This document shows, piece by piece, positions 1 to 6,678 of a DNA stretch of 12,018 nucleotides (positions within the stretch are counted from its first letter, which is position 1; the number at the start of each line of letters is the position of its first letter). Origin of the DNA: Dehalococcoidia bacterium (GTDB lineage Bacteria > Chloroflexota > Dehalococcoidia > UBA2979). The stretch lies in the NCBI GenBank assembly GCA_030745285.1, contig JASLOV010000193.1, positions 1-12,018 of the forward strand. The letters are read 5' to 3'. A program made the position numbers and the translations under genes. The notes below the pieces were generated by a model that did no database searches, was not told the DNA's origin, and was given only the letters and a program-made list of their open reading frames with translations.

Positions 1-894
1 TGGTCTGGCGATGCTAACGGCAGCAGCCCGAGTCTGACAATGGTGATGGCGGCTGACCGCAACGTCCGCGCCGTCTTCGAACTGATCTCTGCCCGCAACG
101 TGACGCTGACGGTGCAGTCCATCGGGGCCGGCGACATAGCACCGTTTGCCGAAACGAGCAGCCACCCGGTCGGCACCGAGGTCAGCCTGCGCGCCGAGGC
201 CCGGGAGGGCTGGAGGTTCGCGCGCTGGCGGGGAAGCGTCTCCGGCATCGTCAATCCGATTCGCTTCGACATCAGCGGGGCGATGACCGTGACGGCGGTC
301 TTCGTGCCGGCCGACCGAGTTTACCTGGCACTTGAGACGAGCGGCGACGGCAGCATCACGGCCAGCCCGCCGGGCATGGACTTCCCGCCCGGTACGAGCG
401 TGCGGCTGCAGGCTCTGGCCGCCACCGGCTGGCGCTTCGACCACTGGGAGGGTGATGCGAGCGGGTCGAGTGCGTCGGCGACGCTGGCGCTTGCCGGCGA
501 TCGCCTCGCCCGGGCGGTGTTCGTGCGCGAAGCTGCCACCAGCGGCGGCGGAACCACCCCGTCCGTCACGACACCCGTGACGCCGCCGGACGCGACCGGC
601 ACACCGCCTTCGACATCCCCGACATCGCCTGCGGCCGGGGACTACCCGTTCCTGCCCGCCGACGGAGCGCCGGGGTTGGCCGTCTTTGGCGGCGGGACCT
701 TCGAGCAGGCGAGCGCCGGCATGGAATCAATCTGGGCGACGAGCGGCGGTGAGTTCTTCGGATACGTCTCCGGGGCGCCAGCGTTCGTGAACGCCGCGTT
801 CATGTCGCTCTTCAGCGACGGCACGATCGCCAGTGGGACGCCGCTCTTCGTCTACCCGCTTGAGCGCGCCGCGGCGTCAGCCGCTGGAGGCTGA
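1..894 (+). CDS. Surface-type protein with InlB B-like repeats, 5'-truncated
   Basis: The frame is open to the left edge, so the start lies outside the window; 297 codons and a TGA stop are visible. It shows one partial repeat (residues 1-27) and two full repeats of about 70 residues (about 34-102 and 107-175). Each full repeat has the pattern G.G.I, PxGT.V.L.A, GWRF..W.G and a final AVFV. This resembles the divergent InlB B-repeat family of secreted or cell-surface proteins. A low-complexity Gly/Thr/Pro/Ser linker follows (about 180-212), then a C-terminal region of about 75 residues (GLAVFGGGTFEQ, FFGYVSGAPAFVNAAF, GTPLFVYP) that I do not recognise. The linker and tail suggest an exported, modular protein, but no signal peptide can be seen because the N-terminus is missing. 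It is convergent with nrdR and overlaps it by 18 bp. Its function is unknown; the repeat assignment is fairly secure. Confidence 0.8.
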   Translation, partial: WSGDANGSSPSLTMVMAADRNVRAVFELISARNVTLTVQSIGAGDIAPFAETSSHPVGTEVSLRAEAREGWRFARWRGSVSGIVNPIRFDISGAMTVTAVFVPADRVYLALETSGDGSITASPPGMDFPPGTSVRLQALAATGWRFDHWEGDASGSSASATLALAGDRLARAVFVREAATSGGGTTPSVTTPVTPPDATGTPPSTSPTSPAAGDYPFLPADGAPGLAVFGGGTFEQASAGMESIWATSGGEFFGYVSGAPAFVNAAFMSLFSDGTIASGTPLFVYPLERAAASAAGG

Positions 895-1488
895 GGGCGC
901 GCTTGTGATCGGCGTGGGCACGGCGGGCAGGTCACCGCCCGGGTCCGTGTCCGGCTCGGGCGCCTCGGGCGGCTCGTCGCCACCGGACAGCAAGCGGTCG
1001 AACTCGTCCTCGAAGAGTCGCGGCTGATCGACGCCCGGCAGCGGGTTGTACGCCTGTCGGGTGAGATCGTTGAGCATGTCGTCGACTGAGACGAACGGTC
1101 GGTAGGACGCGGCAAAGCGGATGTAGGCGATCGGGTCGACGCGGCGCAGGTGGTTGATCGCCATCTCGCCGACGAGGCGGCTCGCCACCTCACCCCGGTC
1201 GGCCGCGGCCAGGCGCTGTTCGATGTCCTCGACGATCGCGTCGATCGTGCCCTCGGGCAACGGCAGCTTGCGGGCGCAGAGGTGGAGGCTGTGACGGAGC
1301 TTCTCGCTCTGGAACTCCTCGCGACGGCCGTCGCGCTTGATCACCATGATCGCGGTGCGCTGCACCTGCTCGAAGGTGCTGAAGCGGTCGTGACAGCCAC
1401 GACACTCTCGGCGCCGGTGAATGCCGGCTTGGGATGCTTTGGAGTCGACGATGCGAGTGGCGGTCGTGCCACATGCTGGGCAATTCAT
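877..1488 (-). CDS. nrdR: Transcriptional repressor NrdR
   Basis: NrdR represses ribonucleotide reductase genes, sensing ATP/dATP through an ATP-cone and binding DNA through a zinc ribbon. Here the zinc ribbon is complete: C3 and C6 (CPAC), then C29 and C32 (CRGC). The ATP-cone covers about residues 47-137, with IMVIKRDGRREEF at its start and YIRFAASYRPF near its end. At 203 residues it is longer than the usual 150-160. The extra part, from about residue 157, is acidic and then Pro/Ala/Ser-rich and looks disordered. The ATG at 1486-1488 is fixed by the conserved MNCPAC start, although no good Shine-Dalgarno precedes it. It lies on the ftsZ strand, 333 bp downstream of the ftsZ stop, and no ribonucleotide reductase gene is visible in the window. 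Its last 18 bp overlap the convergent repeat-protein gene. Confidence 0.96.
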   Translation of the reverse strand: MNCPACGTTATRIVDSKASQAGIHRRRECRGCHDRFSTFEQVQRTAIMVIKRDGRREEFQSEKLRHSLHLCARKLPLPEGTIDAIVEDIEQRLAAADRGEVASRLVGEMAINHLRRVDPIAYIRFAASYRPFVSVDDMLNDLTRQAYNPLPGVDQPRLFEDEFDRLLSGGDEPPEAPEPDTDPGGDLPAVPTPITSAPSASSG

Positions 1489-1530
1489 ATCTGGTGAGGA
1501 CCCCGTGGGGAGGCGCTCGTGCTGCTGGCC

Positions 1531-1560
1531 ACTACATCACGGGCTCCGGTCGGCGGACAA
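1531..1560 (-). promoter_or_regulatory. Candidate promoter for nrdR
   Basis: On the minus strand, TTGTCC (1555-1560) and TGTAGT (1531-1536) are separated by 18 bp. Each matches four of six positions of the sigma-70 hexamers, and the pair sits about 42 nt before the nrdR ATG. The -35-like hexamer overlaps one arm of the inverted repeat at 1555-1594, so a regulator bound there could affect it. The match is weak and could be chance. Confidence 0.25.
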
Positions 1561-1594
1561 CGGCCACCGTCCACAGAGTGTGGCGAAGTTGTCC
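1555..1594. repeat. Nested inverted repeat upstream of nrdR
   Basis: An outer pair, GGACAAC (1555-1561) and GTTGTCC (1588-1594), encloses an inner perfect stem, CCACA (1571-1575) and TGTGG (1579-1583), with a 3 nt loop. The spacing between outer and inner arms is unequal (9 and 4 nt), so as RNA it would be a hairpin with an asymmetric internal loop. It could also be an operator. It does not match the AT-rich NrdR-box consensus I know. Confidence 0.4.
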
Positions 1595-1772
1595 AACCGC
1601 TGTCTCCGTTCCGGGAGATTCCGATGCACCGCCGCGCGCTGCGGTGGTACGCCCCGCCGTCGGTGGCATCGCGGCCGCCGCCGGCCTATCAACTCAATCT
1701 CTTGCCGCCATCGTCACTTCCGCAGTCTGGGACGTCGGCCTACCAACAGCCGTGTCCGGGGCGCTGTGGATT

Positions 1773-1818
1773 GTGTGGAAGGACGGGCCGCGTTTCGACG
1801 CGCCCCGTCCCTCCACAC
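1773..1818 (-). terminator. Long hairpin directly after ftsZ, terminator-like
   Basis: The arms 1773-1792 and 1799-1818 pair over 20 positions around a 6 nt loop (plus strand TTTCGA). There are two imperfections. In the minus-strand (ftsZ-sense) transcript these are one G-U wobble and one G-G mismatch; in the other direction they would be A-C and C-C mismatches. The structure therefore fits ftsZ-sense RNA better. It begins 3 nt after the ftsZ TAG. No T tract follows on either side, so it is not a textbook intrinsic terminator. It could be a U-tract-less terminator or a 3'-end stabilising or processing hairpin for the dcw messenger. Confidence 0.55.
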
Positions 1819-1821
1819 GAA

Positions 1822-3438
1822 CTAGCGCGATGGGAACGAGCGACGCAGGAACGTCGGTAGATCAGCCTCGTTCACCTGCTCCAGCACCGGGTCCGGCTGG
1901 ATGTCGGCGAGCTTGATCGGGTCTGGCGCGCTCGCGGCCGCGTCCACCGTCTGGCGCAGTGAGAGCGCCCGGCCGCTGAAGCCGGTGGCGATCACCGTGA
2001 TCCGTACCTCGTCTTGCAGCGAGTCGTCCACGGCGGTACCGAAGATGATCTCGGCTTCCGGATCGACGACTTCCGCGATGGTGCGGGCGGCCTGGTCGAG
2101 TTCCTTCAACGAGAGGTTGTCGGGGCCGGTGACATTGAAGAGCACGCCCGTGGCGCCGGTGATGTCGACCTCCAGTAGAGGGCTGGCGATCGCCTGTCGT
2201 GCCGCGTCGGTGGCCCGCTGCTCGCCGCGGCCGATGCCGATCGCCATCAGCGCCGGGCCGGCGTCCGTCATCACCTTCCGCACGTCGGCGAAGTCGAGGT
2301 TGACGGTGCCGGGCATCGTGATCAGTTCGCTGATGCCCTGGATACCCTGGCGCAGCACATCGTCGGCGGCCTGGAAAGCCTCGGCGACGCTGACGTTCGG
2401 CTCGCAGATCTGCAGCAGCCGGTCGTTCGGGATCACGATCAGGGTGTCGACCTTCTCCTGCAGGTCGCGGACGCCTTCCTCCGCCTGCTGGCGGCGCTTG
2501 GCGCCCTCGAAAGCGAACGGCTTGGTGACGACCCCGATCGTGAGCGCGCCCTGTTCACGGGCGATCTCTGCGATCACCGGGGCGGCGCCGGTACCGGTGC
2601 CGCCGCCCAGGCAGGAGGTGACGAACACCATCTCCGCATTGCGCATCGCATCGGCAATCGCTTCCCGTGACTCCTCGGCCGCACGCTGGCCGCGCAGCGG
2701 GTCGGAGCCGGCGCCCAGGCCGCGCGTGAGGCGTTCGCCGATGCGCACCTTCACCTCCGCCGGGCAGTGCTCCAGCGCCTGCAGGTCGGTGTTGACCGCG
2801 ACGTACTGCACGCCCGGCAGCCGCGCCGGGATCATGCGGGTGACGGCGTTGGAGCCGCCGCCTCCCACGCCCACCACCTTGATCGGCGGCAGCGTGTCGA
2901 AATTGTGAACCATGTCATCCCCCCAGGTCCGCGCAGGCTCCAGTGTGTCCGCGCTCGCATCGTCAGCCGCTGCTGACCCGTCGGCCCCCGCCGTCTCGTC
3001 CTGTCGTGTTTCGTCGATGCCGTCGATGCCGGGCAGCTCCGGGGCGTCCTCGCCCCCTAAGGCGACCGGCTCAACCAGTTCCACCGGCGCGATGTCGCCG
3101 CTCGCCTCGACCGACGAGGCTTCCGCCAGCACCCGGATCGGGGTGGGCGCGGCCTCGTGCTCCGCGTCTGCATCGGGCTCGGTGAGCTCGCTGGGCTCGC
3201 TGGGCTCGCTGGGCTCGATGGGCTCGATCTCCGGAGAGTTCATGGCGTCCAGCGGCCCGTCGAACTCCGAGACGCTGCTCTCGTCCGGCGCATCGGCCGT
3301 GAGGTCGAGCGCGTCCGCAGCGTCCGCGGCGTCGTCCGGGAGTTCGTCGTCCTCCCGCTGGCGCGCTGCCGCCAGGTAGTCGAACAGCGTGCCGGCGCCG
3401 AGCACCGGCGCCGCCTGATCCGAAGTCGAATCACTCAT
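1822..3438 (-). CDS. ftsZ: Cell division GTPase FtsZ with long acidic N-terminal extension
   Basis: FtsZ polymerises into the cytoplasmic Z-ring that recruits the divisome. The core begins near residue 179 (NFDTLPPIKVVGVGGGGSNAV) and includes the tubulin signature GGGTGTGA at 278-285. The T7-loop NLDFADV carries the catalytic-type Asp382 and Asp385. A short linker follows, then the conserved C-terminal peptide DLPTFLRR at 526-533, which normally binds FtsA or other partners. Residues 1 to about 178 are unusual: rich in Asp, Glu, Ala, Ser and Pro, probably disordered, with an EPSEPSEP repeat. Typical FtsZ has only a few residues there. I chose the ATG at 3436-3438 because GGAG lies 6 nt before it; an in-frame ATG at 3448-3450 has no Shine-Dalgarno. 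An internal ATG (2911-2913) would give a 363-residue FtsZ of normal length. Third positions remain G/C-biased through most of the extension, supporting its translation. Confidence 0.95.
   Translation of the reverse strand: MSDSTSDQAAPVLGAGTLFDYLAAARQREDDELPDDAADAADALDLTADAPDESSVSEFDGPLDAMNSPEIEPIEPSEPSEPSELTEPDADAEHEAAPTPIRVLAEASSVEASGDIAPVELVEPVALGGEDAPELPGIDGIDETRQDETAGADGSAAADDASADTLEPARTWGDDMVHNFDTLPPIKVVGVGGGGSNAVTRMIPARLPGVQYVAVNTDLQALEHCPAEVKVRIGERLTRGLGAGSDPLRGQRAAEESREAIADAMRNAEMVFVTSCLGGGTGTGAAPVIAEIAREQGALTIGVVTKPFAFEGAKRRQQAEEGVRDLQEKVDTLIVIPNDRLLQICEPNVSVAEAFQAADDVLRQGIQGISELITMPGTVNLDFADVRKVMTDAGPALMAIGIGRGEQRATDAARQAIASPLLEVDITGATGVLFNVTGPDNLSLKELDQAARTIAEVVDPEAEIIFGTAVDDSLQDEVRITVIATGFSGRALSLRQTVDAAASAPDPIKLADIQPDPVLEQVNEADLPTFLRRSFPSR
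3186..3230. repeat. 9-bp tandem repeat inside ftsZ
   Basis: The unit GCTCGCTGG occurs three times exactly (3186-3212), followed by GCTCGATGG and a decayed fifth copy. The units are in frame and encode the Glu-Pro-Ser/Ile run in the FtsZ N-terminal extension. In-frame units could change in number without breaking the gene. Confidence 0.85.
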
Positions 3439-3444
3439 CTGTAG

Positions 3445-3448
3445 CTCC
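3445..3448 (-). promoter_or_regulatory. Ribosome binding site deciding the ftsZ start
   Basis: On the minus strand GGAG sits 6 nt before the ATG at 3436-3438. The upstream in-frame ATG at 3448-3450 shares its last base with this site and is preceded by a C-rich stretch, so the downstream ATG is favoured. Confidence 0.65.
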
Positions 3449-3511
3449 ATTCAGGGGGAGGTAAGCAGCTGCTGTTGTTCTCACTCCGTTGTCGCTCTCA
3501 CCGGGCCGTCC

Positions 3512-4750
3512 TCACTGGGGGAGTACCACGCGCATCAGGTGCGCGACCTTTCTCAGCAGGCCGCCGATGGGGGCGACCGGCCGCGGGGATGAACGGAACA
3601 TGATCTCGCGCTCCTTCAGGGCCCAGCGCAGCAGACCGACCGAGGTCGCGTACGCCGGGTCGTGGAGGATGTCGGAGAGGCCCGCCAGGTGTCGGGGCCG
3701 GCCGACGCGGGCGGGGAGTTGCAGGACATCCTCGGACAGCAGGTCGATGCCTTCCAGGCTGGAAGCGCCGCCCGTGAGGATCACGCCCGCGGAGAGCACC
3801 TCCGGCTGCACCGCACGCCGCACCTCCGCGAGCACGAGTTCGAACAGCTCTTCCGAGCGCGCCTGCAGGACCTCCGCCATCAGCCGGCGGGGCACCGTGC
3901 GGTGACCCTCCGCGCCGAAGGCGTCGACATCGACCTCGTCGTCCTCATCGACCATCGAGGGGATGGTGTGGCCGTGCTCGCGCTTCACCAGCTCCGCGGA
4001 GGGCTGGGGCACGCGCAGCGCGACCACCAGGTCGCGAGTCATGTGCAGTCCACCGATCGGCAACACGGCGGTGTGGACGACGGCGCCGCGGTCGAAGACG
4101 GCGATGTCCGTCGTGCCGCCACCGATGTCGCAAAGCACGGCGCCCTGCTCGAGCTCCTCCACTTCGACCACCGCCTCGGCGGAGGCCAGCGGCTCCAGGA
4201 TCAGCCCGTCCACCCGCACGCCCGCGCCCTCGACACACTGCACGAGGTTGTTCATCGCGGACGTGGAGGCGGTCACGACGTGCGTCTCGACATCGAGCCG
4301 GGAGCCGAACATGCCGACCGGGTCCACGACATCGTCCTGGCCGTCCACGACGTAGTAGCGCGGGACGACGTGGATTACCTCGCGGTTCGTGGGGACGTTG
4401 ACGATGCGAGCGCTCTCGAGCGCGCGCTGCACATCGCCGTCGATGATGGCGTTGCGCGGGTCCGCGATGGCGACGATGCCGCGCGAGTTCATCGAGGAGA
4501 CATGGGGGCCAGCGATGCCGACGTGGGCGGAGAGGATGCGCGTGCCCGAGGCACGCTCCGCCCGCTCGACGGAGGAGGCGATCGCCTCGATCGCGGCCTG
4601 GATGTTGTCGACCATGCCCTTGGCGAGCCCGGCGGAGGGACCGATGCCGACGCCGAGGATGCGCAGTTCCTGCGCGGGCGTGACTTCGCCGACCACGGTG
4701 CAGACCTTGGTGGTGCCGACATCGATCGCGGCGTAGGTGGGGTTCGCCAT
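3512..4750 (-). CDS. ftsA: Cell division protein FtsA
   Basis: FtsA is an actin-like ATPase that tethers FtsZ filaments to the membrane and recruits later divisome proteins. The actin-fold signatures are present in order: phosphate-1 loop AIDVGTTKV (8-16), the FtsA-specific 1C (SHS2) region around 85-165, phosphate-2 loop CDIGGGTTDIAVF (207-219) and the adenosine motif LTGGASSLEGI (325-335). The C-terminus, from about 395, is an amphipathic stretch (IGGLLRKVAHLMRVVL) that fits the membrane-targeting helix of the family. Its 412 residues are the usual length. GAAGG lies 7 nt before the ATG. It follows ftsQ by 25 bp and precedes ftsZ by 73 bp, the classic ftsQ-ftsA-ftsZ order. I see no clear promoter in the ftsA-ftsZ gap. 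An acidic stretch at about 266-277 is a local insertion-like feature. Confidence 0.96.
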   Translation of the reverse strand: MANPTYAAIDVGTTKVCTVVGEVTPAQELRILGVGIGPSAGLAKGMVDNIQAAIEAIASSVERAERASGTRILSAHVGIAGPHVSSMNSRGIVAIADPRNAIIDGDVQRALESARIVNVPTNREVIHVVPRYYVVDGQDDVVDPVGMFGSRLDVETHVVTASTSAMNNLVQCVEGAGVRVDGLILEPLASAEAVVEVEELEQGAVLCDIGGGTTDIAVFDRGAVVHTAVLPIGGLHMTRDLVVALRVPQPSAELVKREHGHTIPSMVDEDDEVDVDAFGAEGHRTVPRRLMAEVLQARSEELFELVLAEVRRAVQPEVLSAGVILTGGASSLEGIDLLSEDVLQLPARVGRPRHLAGLSDILHDPAYATSVGLLRWALKEREIMFRSSPRPVAPIGGLLRKVAHLMRVVLPQ

Positions 4751-4775
4751 CAGACGGCCTTCATTGCTCGCGCGC

Positions 4776-5633
4776 TCATCGCAGCACCAGGTGGCCGCCG
4801 AAGCGCAGGTCGATCTCGTTCGCGGCCAGCCCTTGCTCCTCGATGCGGTCGAGCAGCGCCCCCCAGGAGGCGACCTTGAATTCGTAGTTGCGCGAGTCGC
4901 CGAAGACGGCGTGCGGCCCGCCGGCGATGAGGATCGTGAGCCCGCGGTCGCGACGGAAGATGAAGCGCTCCGGCATCACGCGCAGCCGCTCGAACGCGCC
5001 GTCCGCCGTCAGGCGGGCGACCAGGCGCACGGTGTCGGCGTCCGGCCGCAGCGCGACCTCGCCGCTGGCCGGCGGGCCGACCTCGATGATCGTCGGCGTA
5101 CCCTCTTCCGGCGGCCGTGCGTGCTCCAGCACGCGTCCGTCCGCGCTCACCAGCCGTCGCTTGCCCTGCGTCTGCCAGTAACCCCAGCCGACCTCCTCCG
5201 TGACGTCGATCACGACGCCGCGCGGCCAGTCGCGCTGCACGCTCACGGAGCGCACACCGGGGATTGCGGCGACGCGCGCGGCCGCCGCGCCGGCGTCGAG
5301 CGAGAGCAGCGACTGCCCGCCGAGGGCCGCCGCGTCCGAGGCGGCGTGGGGGTCGATGATGCGCGCGCCGACCACGGTGACCTCGCGCACGCGCAGGGTG
5401 TCGCCCAGTAGCAGCCACGACGCGCCGTAGACGGTCCCACCGAGCGTCGCTACGACCAGCACGGTCAGCGCCACGCGACGGAACGGGAAGTGCCTGCCGG
5501 GGCGCGGCGGCGGCATCGCGCCCAGTTCGAAGCGACGCCGACCCGATAAGACGCTCGTGCGGCGGTCCCGGGAGCCCGTCCTGCGCGTCGCGCCGCGTCC
5601 GAAGATGCGCCTAAACACGGGCCAGTGCCTCAC
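4776..5633 (-). CDS. ftsQ: Cell division protein FtsQ (DivIB)
   Basis: FtsQ/DivIB is a bitopic membrane protein that links early and late divisome proteins and regulates septal wall synthesis. It has a strongly basic cytoplasmic N-terminus, one membrane segment at about residues 53-76, and then an extracytoplasmic POTRA domain (about 80-146, with VREVTVVGARII, IPGVRSVSVQRDWP and GVVIDVTEE). The beta domain ends in EIDLRFGGHLVLR, matching the conserved FtsQ end. The start is GTG and uncertain. GTG at 5631-5633 has GGAG 7 nt upstream and is my choice (285 residues). GTG at 5646-5648 has GGAG at 4 nt, and GTG at 5616-5618 has GAGG at 9 nt. All overlap the 3' end of ddl (23, 38 or 8 bp), which implies translational coupling. 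The low sequence conservation of the family makes context important, and the context (ddl before, ftsA after) is decisive. Confidence 0.92.
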   Translation of the reverse strand: MRHWPVFRRIFGRGATRRTGSRDRRTSVLSGRRRFELGAMPPPRPGRHFPFRRVALTVLVVATLGGTVYGASWLLLGDTLRVREVTVVGARIIDPHAASDAAALGGQSLLSLDAGAAAARVAAIPGVRSVSVQRDWPRGVVIDVTEEVGWGYWQTQGKRRLVSADGRVLEHARPPEEGTPTIIEVGPPASGEVALRPDADTVRLVARLTADGAFERLRVMPERFIFRRDRGLTILIAGGPHAVFGDSRNYEFKVASWGALLDRIEEQGLAANEIDLRFGGHLVLR

Positions 5634-6678
5634 GCTGACGCTCCACACCCAGCTCCACGAGCCGGGTGATGAGGTCGCTGTAGCTGATGCCGCTCTCCTG
5701 CCAGAGACGCGGGTACATCGAGATCGGGGTGAAGCCGGGCAGTGTGTTCACCTCGATCACGAACGCCACGCTGTCCTGCACGAAGAAGTCGACGCGGGCG
5801 AGGCCGGCGCAGTCGACGGCCTGGAAGGCTCGTACGGCGTACCGCTGGAGCTGCGCCTCCTGTTCATCGCTCAGCTCGGCGGGCACGATCAGCTCGGTGG
5901 CATCGTTCTCGTACTTCGCCTCGTAGCTGTAGAACTCGGCCGCCGGCACGATCTCGCCGAGCGCCGATGGGCGGGGGTCGGCGTTGCCGAGCACCGCGCA
6001 CTCCACTTCGCGTCCCTCGATCCCCTCCTCGACCATCACCTTGCGGTCGTAGCGCACCGCCTCGGCGATGGCCGCGGCCAGGTCTTCGCGGGAGCGAGCC
6101 TTGCTGACGCCGACGGAGGAGCCCCCGTTCGCCGGCTTCACGAAGCAGGGGTAGCCGAGGTCAGACTCGACCGCGTGCAGCGCCTCGGCCGATGGGTCGC
6201 TGGCGTCACCGTCGCGCAGCACCGTATAGCGAGCCTGCGGCAGCCCGGCATGGGCGAAGGCGGCGCGCATCAGCTCCTTGTCCATGCCGACGCCGCTGGC
6301 GGCGACGCCAGAGCCGACGTACGGGATCTCCGCCAGCTCGAAGAGACCCTGCAGCGTCCCGTCCTCGCCGTACGGGCCGTGCACGATCGGGAATACGGCG
6401 TCCAGTGTGGCGAGTTCGCGCAGTACGTCCGGGTATCCGAGCACGCCCGTGCCATAGTCGTCGCCGATCGCGCCCGTCTCGCCGGCGTCGACACGCTCCA
6501 GCCGGCGGCGCGTCTCGTCGGGCGTCAGCCAGGCGCCGCCGCGCGTGATGCCGAAGGGGACGACCTCGAACCGCTCCGCGTCGGCCTCGCGCATCACGCC
6601 ACGCGCCGAGGTCACCGAGACCTCGTGCTCGGGAGAACGGCCGCCGAAGACGACGCCGAGACGCTCTCTCCCGCTCAT
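5611..6678 (-). CDS. ddl: D-alanine--D-alanine ligase
   Basis: Ddl is a cytoplasmic ATP-grasp ligase that joins two D-alanines to form the dipeptide added to the peptidoglycan stem by MurF. It shows FGGRSPEHEVS (11-21), HGPYGEDGTLQG (100-111), the ATP-binding KPANGGSSVGVSK (181-193), the omega-loop region EFYSYEAKY (248-256) and the metal-binding end RVDFF to EVNTLPGFTPISMYP (295-322). The Tyr in FYSYEAKY is typical of D-Ala:D-Ala ligases and unlike the VanA-type D-Ala:D-Lac enzymes. Its length (355) is normal. The ATG overlaps the murC stop in an ATGA (6675-6678), and GGAG sits 8 nt upstream. The stop is TAG. It directly follows murC, with no murB between. Confidence 0.96.
   Translation of the reverse strand: MSGRERLGVVFGGRSPEHEVSVTSARGVMREADAERFEVVPFGITRGGAWLTPDETRRRLERVDAGETGAIGDDYGTGVLGYPDVLRELATLDAVFPIVHGPYGEDGTLQGLFELAEIPYVGSGVAASGVGMDKELMRAAFAHAGLPQARYTVLRDGDASDPSAEALHAVESDLGYPCFVKPANGGSSVGVSKARSREDLAAAIAEAVRYDRKVMVEEGIEGREVECAVLGNADPRPSALGEIVPAAEFYSYEAKYENDATELIVPAELSDEQEAQLQRYAVRAFQAVDCAGLARVDFFVQDSVAFVIEVNTLPGFTPISMYPRLWQESGISYSDLITRLVELGVERQREALARV

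Larger units (their letters stand above)
1489..1821. other. Gene-free stretch between ftsZ and nrdR
   Basis: I see no credible gene in this 333 bp. Open frames cross it on the plus strand, but their translations are Pro/Arg/Ser-rich, resemble no family, and run into nrdR or ftsZ antisense. From the ftsZ side it contains a long hairpin directly after the ftsZ stop (1773-1818), a short 6 bp stem around 1626-1645, a nested inverted repeat (1555-1594) and a weak promoter-like pair before nrdR (1531-1560). In an otherwise tightly packed cluster, a gap this long suggests that nrdR has its own transcription control. Confidence 0.7.

Noticed and set aside
1421..1916. Plus-strand open frames over the ftsZ-nrdR gap
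   Set aside because: Their products are Pro/Arg/Ser-rich without family resemblance, no good ribosome binding site is seen, and they run into known genes antisense.
3439..3511. Possible ftsZ-specific promoter in the ftsA-ftsZ gap
   Set aside because: No hexamer pair with acceptable match and spacing was visible; only a short AGCAGCTGCT palindrome was seen.
3662..4879. 405-codon plus-strand open frame opposite ftsA and ftsQ
   Set aside because: It is antisense to two firmly identified genes. Its product is Asp/Arg/His/Gly-rich with no family resemblance, a typical mirror of GC-rich coding DNA.
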